Shown here in pieces: positions 45,054 to 58,105 of a DNA stretch of 64,000 nucleotides. The notes under the pieces were generated by a model, which had not been told where the DNA came from, made no database searches, and saw only the letters and a list, made by a program, of their open reading frames with translations. Position numbers and translations under genes: made by a program. This stretch comes from Montifringilla adamsi. Its lineage: Eukaryota > Chordata > Aves > Passeriformes > Passeridae. Each line of letters opens with the position of its first letter. Positions within the stretch are counted from its first letter, which is position 1. The DNA is taken from positions 1,051,231-1,115,230 of the forward strand of contig JAGGNK010006559.1 in assembly GCA_017590115.1 (NCBI GenBank), read 5' to 3'.

Positions 45054-46152
45054 TTTATTTCCACATTTATATCACAACGTGTCCACTTAAAGGACCAAAT
45101 AGCAAAGTTGCTCCCTTCTGCATCCCAGGAACACAGAAGTCTAGTTACTGTACATTCACTAAGGCTCTTTGTTTTTGCAAATTGCGTTTATGATGGATAT
45201 CCATAAGGCAAACAATATCTAAAGGAATGGTAACAAGTATATTTCCAGCATACAAACAGGCTTCCTTTTTCCCTCTCACAGTACAGTTACAAACTTGTAG
45301 CACCCTCATTACATTTAGATTCTAGAAAAGGTGATTTTTCTTTTTTTTTTTTTTTTTATTCTAGAAAAGGTGATTTTTCTTTTTTTTTTTTTTTTTTCCT
45401 TTTTGTCTTTTTGTTTTTTTTGTCTTTTTGTTTTTTACCTATAAGTTTGCAGGAAGGGAAAAGGAGGAAAAATATTTGGCTGGTGGTGGTGGGATCAAAA
45501 AATATCGTTAAACATCTAGTTTTTGCAGCATTTCTCAGAGACTGGATTTAAACTGAAACCAGACTAAAATATGTGGATGCCTATGGAATGTTGAGCTGAA
45601 GCTGGTGGCCCAGCCTGCAGTGCAACACCTGCTGTTTAAAACCCAATCTCCGTACCACATGACTCTTAAATAACGCAATCATGTTCAGAGATGTGATAGA
45701 AATAAAACTACAGTTTTTGCACATTGTCTCTCGAATATCTCACTGCCAAATAAAAACCCAAATCAAGTCAAATAAATAGATGCATATTTTGTTAAGGTAA
45801 CTTCCACAATTTTTCTCTGTACCTGCCTGTAGTAAGATTCCGGCATTCAGAAAGTGCTGGAAATCCTCTTCACTTCTTGGGGACTAACACTTTTTATAGC
45901 TGGCTCGCTATGGAGTTTTGAACTCAACTGATCAACCTTCGTATGCCTTCCTTTGCAATTGTTAGTAAACTGGTAGCAGCATTTCACAAAAGGAGAATTT
46001 AAAGGAACGAGCTGGAAAGGCCCAGCTCCCTCCCCCCTCTGCTCGTGGGGCCTGTTTGTCCAGGACAGGAGGCTCTCTCCAGCTGGAAGTGGCATCGTGT
46101 CTGCCAGTTCTGCTAACTGCAGGTGTAAAAAGCGTGGTTAGCAGAACTGCTC
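45054..46152 (-). other. MED26: MED26 3' UTR with poly(A) signal at its end
   Basis: The stretch runs from the MED26 stop (46153-46155) to AATAAA on the minus strand (TTTATT at 45054-45059). It includes a duplicated T-rich block at 45326-45440. The end point is inferred from the signal alone. Confidence 0.5.
45317..45440. repeat. Duplicated TTCTAGAAAAGGTGATTTTTC plus T-tract
   Basis: The segment TTCTAGAAAAGGTGATTTTT occurs twice about 40 bp apart, each time followed by a run of T, and then by TTTTTGTC/TTTTTGTT repeats. It looks like slippage or unequal exchange within the MED26 3' UTR. Confidence 0.75.
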
Positions 46153-47832
46153 TCAGTCTAGGCAGACGTAAGGCAGGATGTTCAATCTCCCATCATCCCC
46201 ATGTGGATCTAAGGATATGCACTGTGTCCAATCATACCAGTTACCCTGTGTGTCATAACAACCGTTCACGCCTGGCCAGTTGTGGTCACGTATTCTGTCG
46301 AGGTCATCGCCCGTGACCTCTCTGGTGACCCCAGGCAAGTCTGTAGGTTTGCTGTTAGGAGCTAGAACGTGAGTCTTTCTAGCCTCTTTTCTAGTGCTTT
46401 CCTCCTGCTTTAAATACTCAGACATGAAGTAGTGAGCTCCTGGAGTCTGTACTCCTGATGAAGACAGCAAGCTACTCTGTCTGTTTAAATATGACTGAAT
46501 TATTTCATTTCTGGACAACTCTTTCCAGTTCGTTTGTTCAAAGGGGCTTTGCAGGTTGGGTTTTTGCTCCTGCTTTTCCGTTTCTGTCCTGTGCTGTTCA
46601 GTAAGTGCAGGGATTTCTACCTGCAAAGGATCTTTCGGTGTTAAAGGTTTTATCTGTCCTGTCATGGGATCAAAAGTGAGTTTTCTCTCTTTTAACCTCA
46701 CAGGTTTCACACCCCCTTCTATCACGTGCCCATCCAAGTTGACTGTATAGTCTCTGGGTCGGTACCTTTTCTTCTTTTTGCTATCAGACCCTGAAGCAGC
46801 ATCGTCACTGTCCATTCTGGAAGTGTCCTGTGGGAAGCCCATGTGTGATTCCCCGGGGTGGCCTTTGCAGCCGGGAGCCGTGTGCTGCTGAAGTGTCCCT
46901 GCTGTGTGCCTGTGCTGGCCCTCGGGGGCTCCCTGCTGCTCCTGCCAGTGCTGTGCCGCCTCGGGGGCCGCCTGAGGTGGGAACTCCAGTCTCTTGGCTG
47001 GCATGGGAGGTGTGGATGGTTGCATCAGGGATGGCGGCGGCGACGGCACCGGTGCGGCGTCTGCGAACTGAGACCTTTGAGATGGACTGGGCATCGAATC
47101 CTTTGGTGAGTACGTGGTGTGCTGCCGAGCAAAAGTATCATGCCTAACGTTCCTGGGGCTAAAGGAGGAGCAGCGTGGGCTCTTGGGCTGGTGGGGGCCC
47201 GTGGCTTCTTCCGATTTATCATGCTGCTGAAGCACTGCAGTCTTTAGTAACGAGGAAGTGCTTGAAGGTTTTACAAGTCCTGGAGAACTGGTGTGAGGTT
47301 TTACAGCATTTACTGGGATCTTATTGTGTTTATCGTTTTCACTGAGATCTGTCCTGCTGCTTTCAGGCCCTGCGTGTAGGTTTATGTCTACAGGACTAGG
47401 AAAATTTTCAGGACTACCTCCAATTCCATTGGTTGGAGGGGGTGAAGAGTTTTGTAATACTTCATGACTAGCTTTGGAGACCTTTGGGGGAGGAGGGCCC
47501 TGATGCCCATCCCTGTGATCACCTTTCCTTTTCCTATTTCCCAGTTTCTCTGTTTTTGGAGAATTTAGTTTCTGGATATCATTCCTGCTTTTCAGTTCGC
47601 TGATGGGCTTGGCGCCGGGCACAGCGGGAAGTTGTGAGTCTGGTTTGCAGTTGTGAGCACCTCCATTTGCTGATCCTGGCGGGTTGGGCAGCCCCCTTGG
47701 CACTGGCTCGTTCTGGGTTACGGGTTCTATCAACTTCTGCCAATTCCTCAGCAATTTCTTGGCACGTTTGGCAAGTTCCTCGTTGGATGTCTTCTTCCTC
47801 ACCTCATTGATAAGCCTCCCGAGTCTGGTTTC
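46153..47832 (-). CDS. MED26: MED26 exon 3, large terminal coding exon
   Basis: Starts after TTTGTAG with ETRLGRLINEV and stays open for 559 codons to TGA at 46153-46155. It finishes the N-terminal domain (WQKLIEP), carries the disordered Ser/Pro-rich middle with a His/Gln-rich piece, a basic KKKKRYR segment, and the C-terminal domain that anchors the subunit to Mediator. No frameshift or internal stop was seen. Confidence 0.95.
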   Translation of the reverse strand, partial: ETRLGRLINEVRKKTSNEELAKRAKKLLRNWQKLIEPVTQNEPVPRGLPNPPGSANGGAHNCKPDSQLPAVPGAKPISELKSRNDIQKLNSPKTEKLGNRKRKGDHRDGHQGPPPPKVSKASHEVLQNSSPPPTNGIGGSPENFPSPVDINLHAGPESSRTDLSENDKHNKIPVNAVKPHTSSPGLVKPSSTSSLLKTAVLQQHDKSEEATGPHQPKSPRCSSFSPRNVRHDTFARQHTTYSPKDSMPSPSQRSQFADAAPVPSPPPSLMQPSTPPMPAKRLEFPPQAAPEAAQHWQEQQGAPEGQHRHTAGTLQQHTAPGCKGHPGESHMGFPQDTSRMDSDDAASGSDSKKKKRYRPRDYTVNLDGHVIEGGVKPVRLKERKLTFDPMTGQIKPLTPKDPLQVEIPALTEQHRTETEKQEQKPNLQSPFEQTNWKELSRNEIIQSYLNRQSSLLSSSGVQTPGAHYFMSEYLKQEESTRKEARKTHVLAPNSKPTDLPGVTREVTGDDLDRIRDHNWPGVNGCYDTQGNWYDWTQCISLDPHGDDGRLNILPYVCLD

Positions 47833-49204
47833 CTACAAAGACAGACAAGGTGGTTTACAAACAAGTATGATTCCAAGCAAAATTCTTAAGGAATGTTTCT
47901 GCTTTGTAATGCTCACCCCTGAGAAACACCTGGTTAAAAACACTAAAGATTTAAGTGTTGAATTAATCTTTTTGGAAAGGATTAGTCCAGTGCTCTGCCA
48001 CACAACATGAAACTGACTGTAGGTTTCAAGTCATGCTGTCTTTATCCCCTGGTAAAAGCAGGAGAGCTGGGAAAAACATCAGAAAGGAATTCTTTAATGA
48101 GAAAAAAACAGAATAAGGGTGCAGGCACAGATTCGAGGAGAAATACAGCACCCAAAGGTGTGTTTATCACAAGGGAAGTAAAAGATCTGCAGAGAGCCAA
48201 AAGAAAAGAATTCCAGGATCTTTGCCTGTTACAGTAACTTGTTAACAATAAAAATTTCCATTTGACAAACCTGACTACCAGGTGTGAGTTGTGTCCTACC
48301 TTTTTTCTCCACCTCTCTCCTCTCCCTTCACTCCTCAGCCTCGTGGAAACGTATGAAAAAGCCATTTAAACATATTCCCAGGGTGTCCCAAGGAGGTTTC
48401 ATGAGCGGAAGGAAGTGTTTGATTGTTCCCAAAGCACATTTGAAAACAAAGAACTGTTCCACAAGTCAGATTTCTTAAGAAATAGTACTTCAAAGGAGAA
48501 CACAGACCAGACTGTGAGAGAAATATGCAACTTGTTGTCATAGATATGTTGAAATACAGGTGGAGTTGTAATTAAGCAACAGTTAAAAGCAGGAACACCG
48601 CTAATTTCAATACAAAGAGTGAAAAAGAAATATATAATTCAGCCATAAGACTTCTTTGGACTGTTTCTACAAGTGACCAGTGAGAGTCCAGCTCTCCCTA
48701 CACCTGACCTCACCACAAATATCAGGCCTTGAAACCTGCTTAACTGCATTTAAGATTAATTTTACAGACCCAGAGCAACTCTATTCCTATTTCAGATTTT
48801 AGGTGCTTGGTCACCAAACGTCTACAAAGGTGACCGGAACTGCAGGGTGATATTGCTGAGTGCCACAGAATTAATCAGTGGCAAGTGATGATTAATGTAG
48901 TGCCCTGCACAAACAGGAACTGTGCTGCCCAGAATACTGATCTGGGCCCAGAAAGGATCCCTGTGTTCAGCGAGATGTCGGAAACAGCACGAGAGGGACA
49001 AAATAATATCTTAATTGTGAATCCTTTGCAATCTATCTATTGTTTCCAGAAAAGCTCCAATGGAAATTAGAAAGGCAGGGAAAAGTCCTTTTATACATAT
49101 AAAAAAATCATGTTCAGAGGGTGACATACCTCAAGTGCCTCTTTGGTAATGGGATATTTCTCCAGGCTGGAGATCACTTCCAGCACTGCCACCATGTTAT
49201 GGAT
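46153..49204 (-). CDS. MED26: MED26, Mediator complex subunit 26 (exons 2 and 3; exon 1 not found)
   Basis: MED26 is the Mediator subunit that recruits elongation factors to RNA polymerase II through its TFIIS N-terminal (LW) domain (family knowledge). Exon 2 (49130-49204) encodes IHNMVAVLEVISSLEKYPIT followed by KEALE. Exon 3 (46153-47832) encodes ETRLGRLINEVRKKTSNEEL, KRAKKLLRNWQKLIEP, a long Ser/Pro-rich region, KKKKRYRPRDYTVNLDG, and the conserved C-terminus NWPGVNGCYDTQGNWYDWTQ to PYVCLD. Together they give 584 codons, which with a normal first exon makes roughly the 600 residues of human MED26. The first ~20-residue exon should lie further right. Confidence 0.95.
49130..49204 (-). CDS. 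MED26: MED26 exon 2, part of the TFIIS N-terminal domain
   Basis: A 75-nt, phase-0 exon with acceptor TTGCAG|ATC and donor GAG|GTATGT, coding for 25 residues beginning IHNMVAVLEV. It supplies helices of the domain that contacts elongation-factor partners. Confidence 0.9.
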
Positions 49205-49864
49205 CTGCAACAAGGAAGACAAAGTCACTTCATGTTTCACGTACTGGTCTTAGTTAACAAATGTAATTTAAGACCTTCCACTTTATAATTGCTGGAAGCA
49301 TTAATCACAAACTGCTATCAGACTGTCTGGCTTTAGGGAGCTGATTGTTCAAGGAATAGGGACAAGGACACTTTTATTGACCTAGTTGGAAACTGCAGGA
49401 GCTGTAACAAACACACTCTTATGTAAAACCCAAGGAAACAGTGGCAATAAAACTGCTGTGGTTGAGTAACAAAGTTCTGAGACCCCTCTGCAAAGCATCA
49501 ATTAACTGTGCCCACCTAACGGGAACAAGTGCCAAGTGGAGCAGGAGCAGCAGTGGGAAATGTGGAGTTCAACCCTTCAGGCCCCACTGCAGACTGGCCC
49601 AGTCACTCTCTGCAGTTCCACTCCCAGGATCACTCCCTGCACTGCACACAGGAGTCCCAGCCTGCAGGGCCCTCCTTGGCTGGGGCTGTGCCCAGCAGGT
49701 GTCCCCAGACCATCAGCCACTCCACCACCCCTTGCTGGGGCTGGACATGGGCAGGAGGAACTGCACAAAGCCACATCCCCTGGAAAGGTGAGGATCAGGT
49801 TCTCTGATCACAGCTGTGCATCCTGCACATCCTCAGCACTCTGTGATTTTAATGGTCTCCATCA

Positions 49865-49985
49865 GAAACCACACACTGCGTGTTTTAGGGGCTTGGTTTA
49901 GGGGTAAACGTGGCAGTGCTGGGTTGGACTCTTTAATCTTGGAGAGCTTTTCCAACCCAAACCAGTTTATGATCCTATAGAGAGA
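49865..49985 (+). mobile_element. CR1-type LINE 3' end
   Basis: Reads GTGGCAGTGCTGGGTTGGAC, then AATCTTGGAGAGCTTTTCCA and TTTATGATCCTATAGAG, the standard CR1 3' terminus in plus orientation. Confidence 0.65.
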
Positions 49986-50424
49986 TTTTTGTTTCCATTA
50001 CCTGATGTTAAGAGAGCTGAAACCTGGAATTTCTAATTCACCTTTGGAGATAGATTTAAAAGATAAGCAAAGGAAAACTTGAATCACAGTCTCATTTATT
50101 GCTTAATTGCATTTGTGACTCAACTGGATGTGAAGTGCATGTGAGAAAAATCTCTCAGCAAGAACCTCTGCAGGGATCCTACATCATCCTGAAACCTCAT
50201 CAGGAGCATCATCATCATCACCAGGCAGCTCTGCCCTCCCAGCCACACACTCCCCTGCATGACCCCTCCTCTTAAAACACTGACTTGTGTGAAAATTGGC
50301 TTTTCCAAGTCAGTTCTACCCCTCCACTAAGATCCCACAGGAACACCAGGAGCTGATCTCCTCTCTTCAGAAAACCTTGGGCTCAGACCATGTTTTGTCC
50401 CTCCCTGCAGGACTGTTTGGTGCT

Positions 50425-50475
50425 ATTTAGGAGTTTAGTGCTATTTAGGAGCTTAGTGTTATTTAGGAGCTACCT
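50425..50475. repeat. 18-bp tandem triplication
   Basis: GTGCTATTTAGGAGTTTA and close variants occur three times in a row. Confidence 0.75.
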
Positions 50476-53400
50476 GGGTAATGCTGTCAGTGATGAAACA
50501 CTTGTCCTGATTTTTTGATTCATTTTTATCAAACTTATGTTTAAAGTCCATGCAGGCTTTGAATAATTCTAACTCCTACAGGGTGTAAAACCAACTCCAG
50601 GCCAAAGATGAATTAATTTGTCCTGGTTCTTTCTTCACTCTGCAGATATTTTAAGCTCTACCATGAGGTCAGGCCTGGTAAAACTCTGCTTAACCTTTAG
50701 AGCAGCAAGAGCACCTATTCTGACATATTTTAGTTCTTATTATTTCACTTCAGTGCACTGACTTTCTTCCACGTTTTGACCCTTGCTCTGCTCTCAGAGC
50801 CCAGGAAGGACAGTTCAGCACCACAGTTCAAGCAATACGCAACATCAGGGTTGTTTTTTTCACTTTTTAGAACCAGAGCCCTTAGAACAGTTAAAGCTCA
50901 ATTCTGGGAGTTTCCAGACAAATATTTTTAAACTTGCAAAACATGATACTCTTCTTCCCAACACATACTTTAGACTATGAATTACCAGAGTGAAAAAGGC
51001 TCTGTTGCACACACCATTAACTGGTACAACTATTTTTGCAGTTACTGGTAATCCCCAAATATTCATTATCAAAATGAAGAACTGATGGCAAAAAAAGGAT
51101 CATTGGCCTATCAGGTAGTGAAGAGAGGAAAGTGATACATTCATGTGCACACACACCTACAGAAAGGTGAAACTGGTCAGGGAATTTCCAGTCACAGCTT
51201 TGCCTTTGATCAATACCCCCAAGCACACACCAGTGGGTGCCCCAAATGCCAAACCACCCCACCAGCAGTGACAGGCTGTGACTTCCCTCCCTGCTCTGGG
51301 GGACACGTGCTGCCAATTAAGGACAGTGAAAGTGGCCTTGCACCCTCAGCTCCTGCCGGAACACAAACCACCCATTTTGGATTCCTCACACATTTGTAAC
51401 CAATTGAGAACGCGCTGTCACGGAGCAACTGCTGAGCAGAGCACGAACATCTCACACCCCAGACAACTGCCAGCAGCTCCTCTCATTTTCCCTTTTTTTT
51501 TGACCTGTAAGGAAGCTTAATTCTTTGAAAATAAATGCATAAAATGTTCAAGCACGTTCAACAACTTCTCCATTCCCCTTGTGTAGTTTTCTCAAAACGT
51601 TTCATCCAAAGTGCCATAAAGAGAAGCTTATAATAAAAATCACATTTGCCTATTTTAAAACAACACAGATTATTAAATTTCTTGTAGTGCAGTTAAATAC
51701 AGTGATGGAAACAAGAGGATCTCCCTCTTGTATTAGAGATAACAGCAGCACACCCATCCTGCACAGCAGTACCTTCTCCTTAAACCAACTGTTACAATAA
51801 AATCCATGCATTGTCACATAACCAACCTGACAATAATGTTACCAAACCTGTCAGGACACCACCCTGCTTTGAGCAGCACCAAAAATGATCATTTATGAAT
51901 ACAAAGGGCTACTGAAGATGTTTATTGGGAACAGAACAGACAGGTGAAGTGCCACGGAGCAGAGCAGGATGGAATTCAGCAGCCCCACTCCCTATGGACC
52001 CTGAGCTGTAACTGCCCAGGTCAGCAACTCAGGAATTTGCAATTTAGTTTCTACATGCCTTTGTCTGCTCACACTGCAACCCCTCAGTACCCCCAAAAAA
52101 ACTTCCAGGACCCCCATTTAGGAGCTTGCAGCAAATAGCTCAAAAGAATTGATAAGTAATTGATAAGGTGTTCCAAATTCCCCCGTGCTGCTCCCATGCT
52201 GAGAGCACTGACTGGCACACAGACTAATTCACTCCAAAGTTTACTGGAGAACATCTGCTTTGAGTCATCCACGATAATCCTTTCCAGCCAACCCTAATGA
52301 CAGCCACAGAAAACAAATCTTATTTATTCCATGCAAGGCTCCTTAAGTCATCCAGCCATTCAGCCATACTCTGGAGCTTACTATTGCTGAGATCTTTTCC
52401 AAGTTAAGCACTGAATGCTTTTACTCCAGCCTCAGACAAAAGCAGGGGTTTCTGAACTCTCAGGAAAAGATCAAGAAGCTTAATTTTCTTTTCTTAACTG
52501 CCATCTTAATCTTATTTCAGAATTTAGAAAGCAGGACTAAGTCAGTGACTAACTTCAGGGAGTTACACAGCAGTTCAAAGGGGCTTTGGGGAAGGTTGAG
52601 GTACAGCTGCTCCCTCCCAGCTCCACTTCCACCAGGAAATCTGAAAGCAGCAGCAAGCTCAGCATCCATACAAGCTCTACCACCACTTCCAGGTGCTGGG
52701 ATGTGTTTTCTGTGGGAGCAGCACACTCCATGGGATGCTTTGATTCTCTTCCTTCACTTACACACCAGCCCAGACCCCAAAACCAAGGTGAGCACCCCCA
52801 GAACACCTTCCTGTCCCCCTGGGGATTGCCTGGACTCAGCACAACCTGCACTCTCTCACTGCAGCCTGAAAAACAAATGTTACAGAAACTTTCTATTGCA
52901 GACACTCAGATAAAGCAATGATTTTCTTTTTTTAATATTTCACAGGAATGTTTCCAAAGATCCTTGCAAGCCTGACTAGACCATGATAAACAACAAACCA
53001 GCCCTGAGTTACCTGGAGTAGAAGGAGCAGCTCTTTCTGTGTAACATGAAAAACTCAATGCACAATTCCAAAAACACCTTGCTCATGAAGATTCCTGCCT
53101 TTCAGGTAGAAAGGCTCTTTTCAACCACAAAGCTCAGGTACCAGTGCTAAAAGGCATCATGATACAGTAACATCCTTCTGGGTCACATTAGTGCCTTCAC
53201 AGGTTTCTAAAGGACACTTAAACTTAGCCTGGAGTTGCCCATCACTGACAATCCTCTAAAAACAAAGTGTGACACCATCATCCTCCTGAAATCACAGCTT
53301 ACAACAATCACAGCCTGACTCCACCATGGGCATGGTGAACAGAGCACACAGGTATCACAACACACTGCTTTGGAGAGAATGCATTTGCCATCATACTTAA

Positions 53401-56400
53401 CTACTTCATCAGAATATCCATAAATACTCCACATTTCCATGGTTTCAGAGCAAGTAGTTCTGCAACACTGTCCCACCTGTAGCACCAAAGCAGTGTGACA
53501 GAAGCAAACAGAGAAGTAGAGACACTGTGGGAGACTGAACAGGTCTCTTTTCTTCCTACAAACACAATTCCAGGTGTCCATTGCCAAGCTGGAGGTTTCT
53601 GGTGGCAGCAGGGTCCAGACAGAAGTTTACAGGAGCATTTGTACATTTTTTGTCTTCCCAGGGCTGTGTATCTCCTCAGGGAGTGCAGGAAAATGTTCAG
53701 GAAAATCCCAGTTGAAGGTGAATATTGCTGGAGAGGCCAGGGAGGCAGAGCTGATTCCCAGGAGGTGCAGTGGTGCTCCAGAGCAGTGGCATGGCTGGTG
53801 TTCCTTCTCTTGGAGCTCTCAGTGTCACCTGCAGCCCAACAGCAGCTCCTGCTCCAGATCAGGGTCCCCCTCAGTGTCACACCTTGCCCCAACACTGCTT
53901 TTGTACAAAAGCTACTTTTCTGCACAATAATCTAAAATATGAAATAAGAAGTGAGGAGAGAAAAGTTGCTATTCACAGGAGGCTTTATTTGAATGTGAAA
54001 ACAGCAATACAGCGGTGCAGAGTTTATTTAGCACTTTGTGTAGGAACTATGAGACACCAGACAATACACACCACCAAGAGAAAATTGTCGTGTCATTTGT
54101 TCAAAGGTACAGCCCAAACACACCAAGTTAGAATTCAGGTTACAACCTGCTGGTATTTAGTTCAGTTCCCTTGCAGCTGATCTATTAACAGTTCCCCCTA
54201 GCCCCAATGTGACATGATGTTGTCTAAAGATAGGGAACACGAGATACTATTCACAGACACAACATACCAAAAAGATGACCATGCACTACTTTGCTCACAT
54301 TATTGAAAATGTCTGAAAGTCAGTTTGACAAGCAAAGGTCCGATATTAACCAGTACACAAAAAAATATTTTTAAAGGTGGAGGCCAGTTTTCTAAAAGTA
54401 TTTAGTAAAACAGATCTTTAAACATGAAAGAATCAATTATTTGGGTTGGAAGTCATCCACTGGGAGAATCTTCTATGACAGAGAAATTCATGCTTTGAAA
54501 ACTGATCAGAAATTTGAGCTGTAAAACAAGGGGTAGAAGAAATGCTCCTTGAGTACCAAGAAGAATCCAAAGAGTGACCAGGTACAGGAAGCATTACCTG
54601 TACCTCCAGATTTAAAACTCCCAGGTCTACTTTGAAGAGTCAAACCAATCTGCATATATTTTATTTGTACTTAGGCTTCATTTAATGGTAAATTAACATC
54701 ATCCAGATACCTTCCTGTATATGCTTTACAAAGCCAGGATCAGCAAATGAGAGTAAGGTCAGATTCCAACACAATTCCGCAGCGTGAAGGAACCAGTGGA
54801 CCTGAAATATTCCCCTGCTCCCTCCTGGCAGTGCCCACACACATCCCTGAGCTGGGCAGGCACCACAGCAGCCAAGAGAATGAGGGGAGCTTGCCAGCAC
54901 AAAGCACAGTTTGCCCTGGCACTCACAAAGGGCCTCCAGACACAAATCCACAGCAGCTGGGAGTGCCACGAGCGCTGCAGCTCTTCTCTGCACGGCCCAT
55001 GCCCAGGGAGGCACCCAGGCCCCTGGCACAGCAGGAACAGCTCCAGGCTGGGCCAAGGCAGGGGAAACCACCCAACAAAAGGAGCATCCACTGCAGGAGG
55101 ATGGTACAAGAGGGAGCAAAACACAGACTATGAAGACAAGGCACATCCCCAGCTCCCTGTGCTACAGGAAAAGGTCTTTAAGGCGAACAGAAAACAGCAA
55201 CAGTGAAACACTTTTCTCCATTCACGTTTATTAGCCAGGAACTGAAAGATATTTTTGTTACTACAGAGAGAAGTACCTGTCTGGACTTCAACAGTTACTG
55301 AACGTTTTGTTTAACACCGTAAGAATCGTGCCTGTAGTGCCAACCCTGAGCTGCAGATGTACAAAGATTCACTGCAATATGACCCCCCCAACCTCTTTTT
55401 CCACACCCCACCACACTGTGAAGCTGGACAAATAAAAATTCATTAGCCTGATTTTAAAGAGCACAGTAGCCAAAGAAGCTCATGAAATACTATTCAATTG
55501 GTAAAAACTCCTGCTGAAGGAACAGAGCAAGAACCAGGGAGCACAACCCCAGGCAGCCACTGCCACTCCTGGTGGCATCCACCACAGCACACTGCAAGCA
55601 ACATCATTTAGTGTTGTTTTTCAAGCTGTAAGGAATGGCAGAAAAGTCAAATTCAGCTGGAATTACATCTTCATCTCCAGCTGCAACAGTGCAAGGAGAA
55701 CATATGCCAAGAGGAGGTCAGAGGACAGCAGGATAACCATGTTTTGAAAACATGGTTAATAACTTAAAGTTGGAAGTTTTCATTTCACACAGTATTGAAA
55801 AAATAGGAAAGAGACACATGAAGCTTGAAATAAGCCTTCCTATGCATTATTAGTCATAATAAAGAAATGTTAATCAACTGTTTTTATGCTCACTAGCCTA
55901 ATTTGCAACAAGACAAATCATGACTGCATATAAAAATAACCAGTGAGCTACCAGTGCACTCAAATAATCTCTCCACAGTCTCCTGAGCCACTATGGGGGT
56001 TTAAGAACAGATTAGACAAGTCCAGAAAGAGCAGTTTCATGAAGGTGATGTACCACATGGAGTCCCTTCAAGCCATGCCCCTCCACCTGGGGAACAGACA
56101 CTGAACTAGAAGGAGCACAAACACATCACACCCTTTCCATCTACTCCAAACTAGACTCAGAGCAGCAATTCAGACTTGTCCTCTCAAAAAGATCCATACA
56201 GGTAACTCTAGGAAACAGCTTGTATTGTGAAAAATTCAACACTACCAACCTCACTGCCCCAGCACTGTGCTTCATGTGATCCCAAAAATCTCAAATGCCC
56301 AATGTTTCTGTCCCCACTCGGGCTCTGTCACCATTTCAGGCACCTCACCCTCAAACCCCCCAATCCCTGCGCTGGTGCTAAGCACATCCAACTGTGACAC

Positions 56401-57008
56401 AGTTTCCTTGTCTACAGGATAATCATTTCTCCTCCTCTTTCTCCTGTACAGAAACTTCGACCAGACAAATCTTAGTAGTTACTATTTATTCTAAGCCATG
56501 AATTGAAGTCCAAAATTATTGCTTCAAAATTTAGAGAGCCATAAAATGAGGTTGCTGTGCAAGCAAAGTCACAGGGACAACTGGTCCTACTTCAACGAGA
56601 CAGAAATGCAGTTGGATGATTATTCAGGCAGAATAATACAGAATATGTAGAAAATCCAGCCTTAAAATGTGCCCCTTCTGATTCATCATGATCTTGGGGC
56701 TTTCTGCCCAAGGAACTCACCTGAACTCACTGTTGGTTAAGGGAAGAGCACAGTGAGGTGCCGCAGGATCCCTAAAGGCATCACTTGGACAGAACCATTC
56801 TGTGACCACCTGCTCCATCTTCATCCACTCCACAGAGCTGGTGAGCATTTAAAATCACGTAATGTGCACTTAAGGACTTGATAATAAGGAGTCCAGAGCT
56901 TTGTGAAGTTCTTAAATATTATTTTAGCCATCCCTTAAAGTATCTACCCAAAGCTGTTGACAGAGAGCAGTTTATATCTGAGTGCAATTCAGAAAGGCCC
57001 TACTAATA

Positions 57009-57143
57009 TCTCCACAATACAGAATTTTCACTCTTTTTTTTTTTTTTTTTTTTTTTTTTCTTCAATATTTGAGACATGAGAATTTAGGAATAGGACATTA
57101 AATAATAACATATTACCAGTCTCCACAATACAGAGTTTTCACT
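57009..57143. repeat. 24-bp direct repeats flanking a 26-base T-tract
   Basis: TCTCCACAATACAGA(A/G)TTTT and its continuation CACT occur at 57009-57032 and 57120-57143 with one difference. A run of 26 T follows the first copy at 57034-57059. The layout fits a minus-strand poly(A) retroinsertion with a target-site duplication, or a tandem duplication. Confidence 0.7.
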
Positions 57144-57884
57144 ATTTTTTAAGTAAAACCATTTATCACCATACCAGTGGACTTTAAATGCAGCAGGCCA
57201 ACTTTCCTCAAATTTCTAGAGAAGTTTCTCAGCTGATTGTTTAAATGATAGGGAAGGCTGAAGTGAACACAATGTTGAATTCTTTGTGGAATATATTAAT
57301 TCATCATACTGAAGTGCAAGATGCCCATGTGACTGCTCATGAGAGTTTAGGCATGGTGTGTTTGTTCACAAAACCTGAGAAAAATAGTGTTACAAACTGG
57401 GAAAGTTTGTGGAGAAGTCACTGTATCCTTTCAAGAACTGTTACCAATAGCGAATTCTTGTCAGTACACACCATAAACAAGTTTTATGGATATGGAGAAA
57501 AAAACTGAAATCAATTTACACATCTCCTAGAATAACTGCTCTCCAAATTCTAGATTAAACACTGCTGCCAGTCAGCCATTTCCAAATACCTCTATTCTCT
57601 GAAGGCTGTGTCACCTCAGGACAATGTCACCTGTCAGGAAAGCAAAACCCCCCAGTAATCCCTGGAGAATGTTTGGCCATTCCAGCCAGTGGCACAATCC
57701 TCAGCAGCTCCTTGGAAACAAAATGCCTTCTCTACCTTTGGCTGGGGAAAAAAAGGAAGGTGAGCATGGAGCCTTCTCAGCTCAGGGTTTGTAAAAGCAG
57801 CTCCACTCGAGCCAAGTGCCCCGTGTGATCATGGCAGGAGCAAGGAACCCAGTACTCACCTGCATTTTTTTAATATTTAAACAC

Positions 57885-58105
57885 AGAACATGGAATTGTG
57901 GAATCCCAGACTGGTTTGGGTTGGAAAGGACCTTAAAACCCATTTTATTCCACCTCCCTGCCATGGGCAGGAACACCTTCCACTGTCCCAGGCTGCTCCA
58001 ACCTGGCCTTGAACACTTCCAGGGATGGGGCAGAACATTCATGAAGCTCCAACCTGGCCTGCTTATTTCTAACCTAGTGACAAAAAACTTCTCCATTTCC
58101 AGTTC
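57885..58105 (-). mobile_element. CR1-type LINE 3' fragment
   Basis: On the plus strand: GGAATCCCAGACTGGTTTGG, GTTGGAAAGGACCTTAAAAC, then CTCCAACCTGGCCTTGAACA and TTCCAGGGATGGGGCA. This is the complement of the CR1 3' end, so the element is on the minus strand. Confidence 0.78.

Noticed and set aside
53401..55234. Multiple overlapping open frames of 100-174 codons
   Set aside because: They are of similar length on both strands, have no conserved motif, and codon-like character is absent. Probably chance in moderately GC-rich intron.
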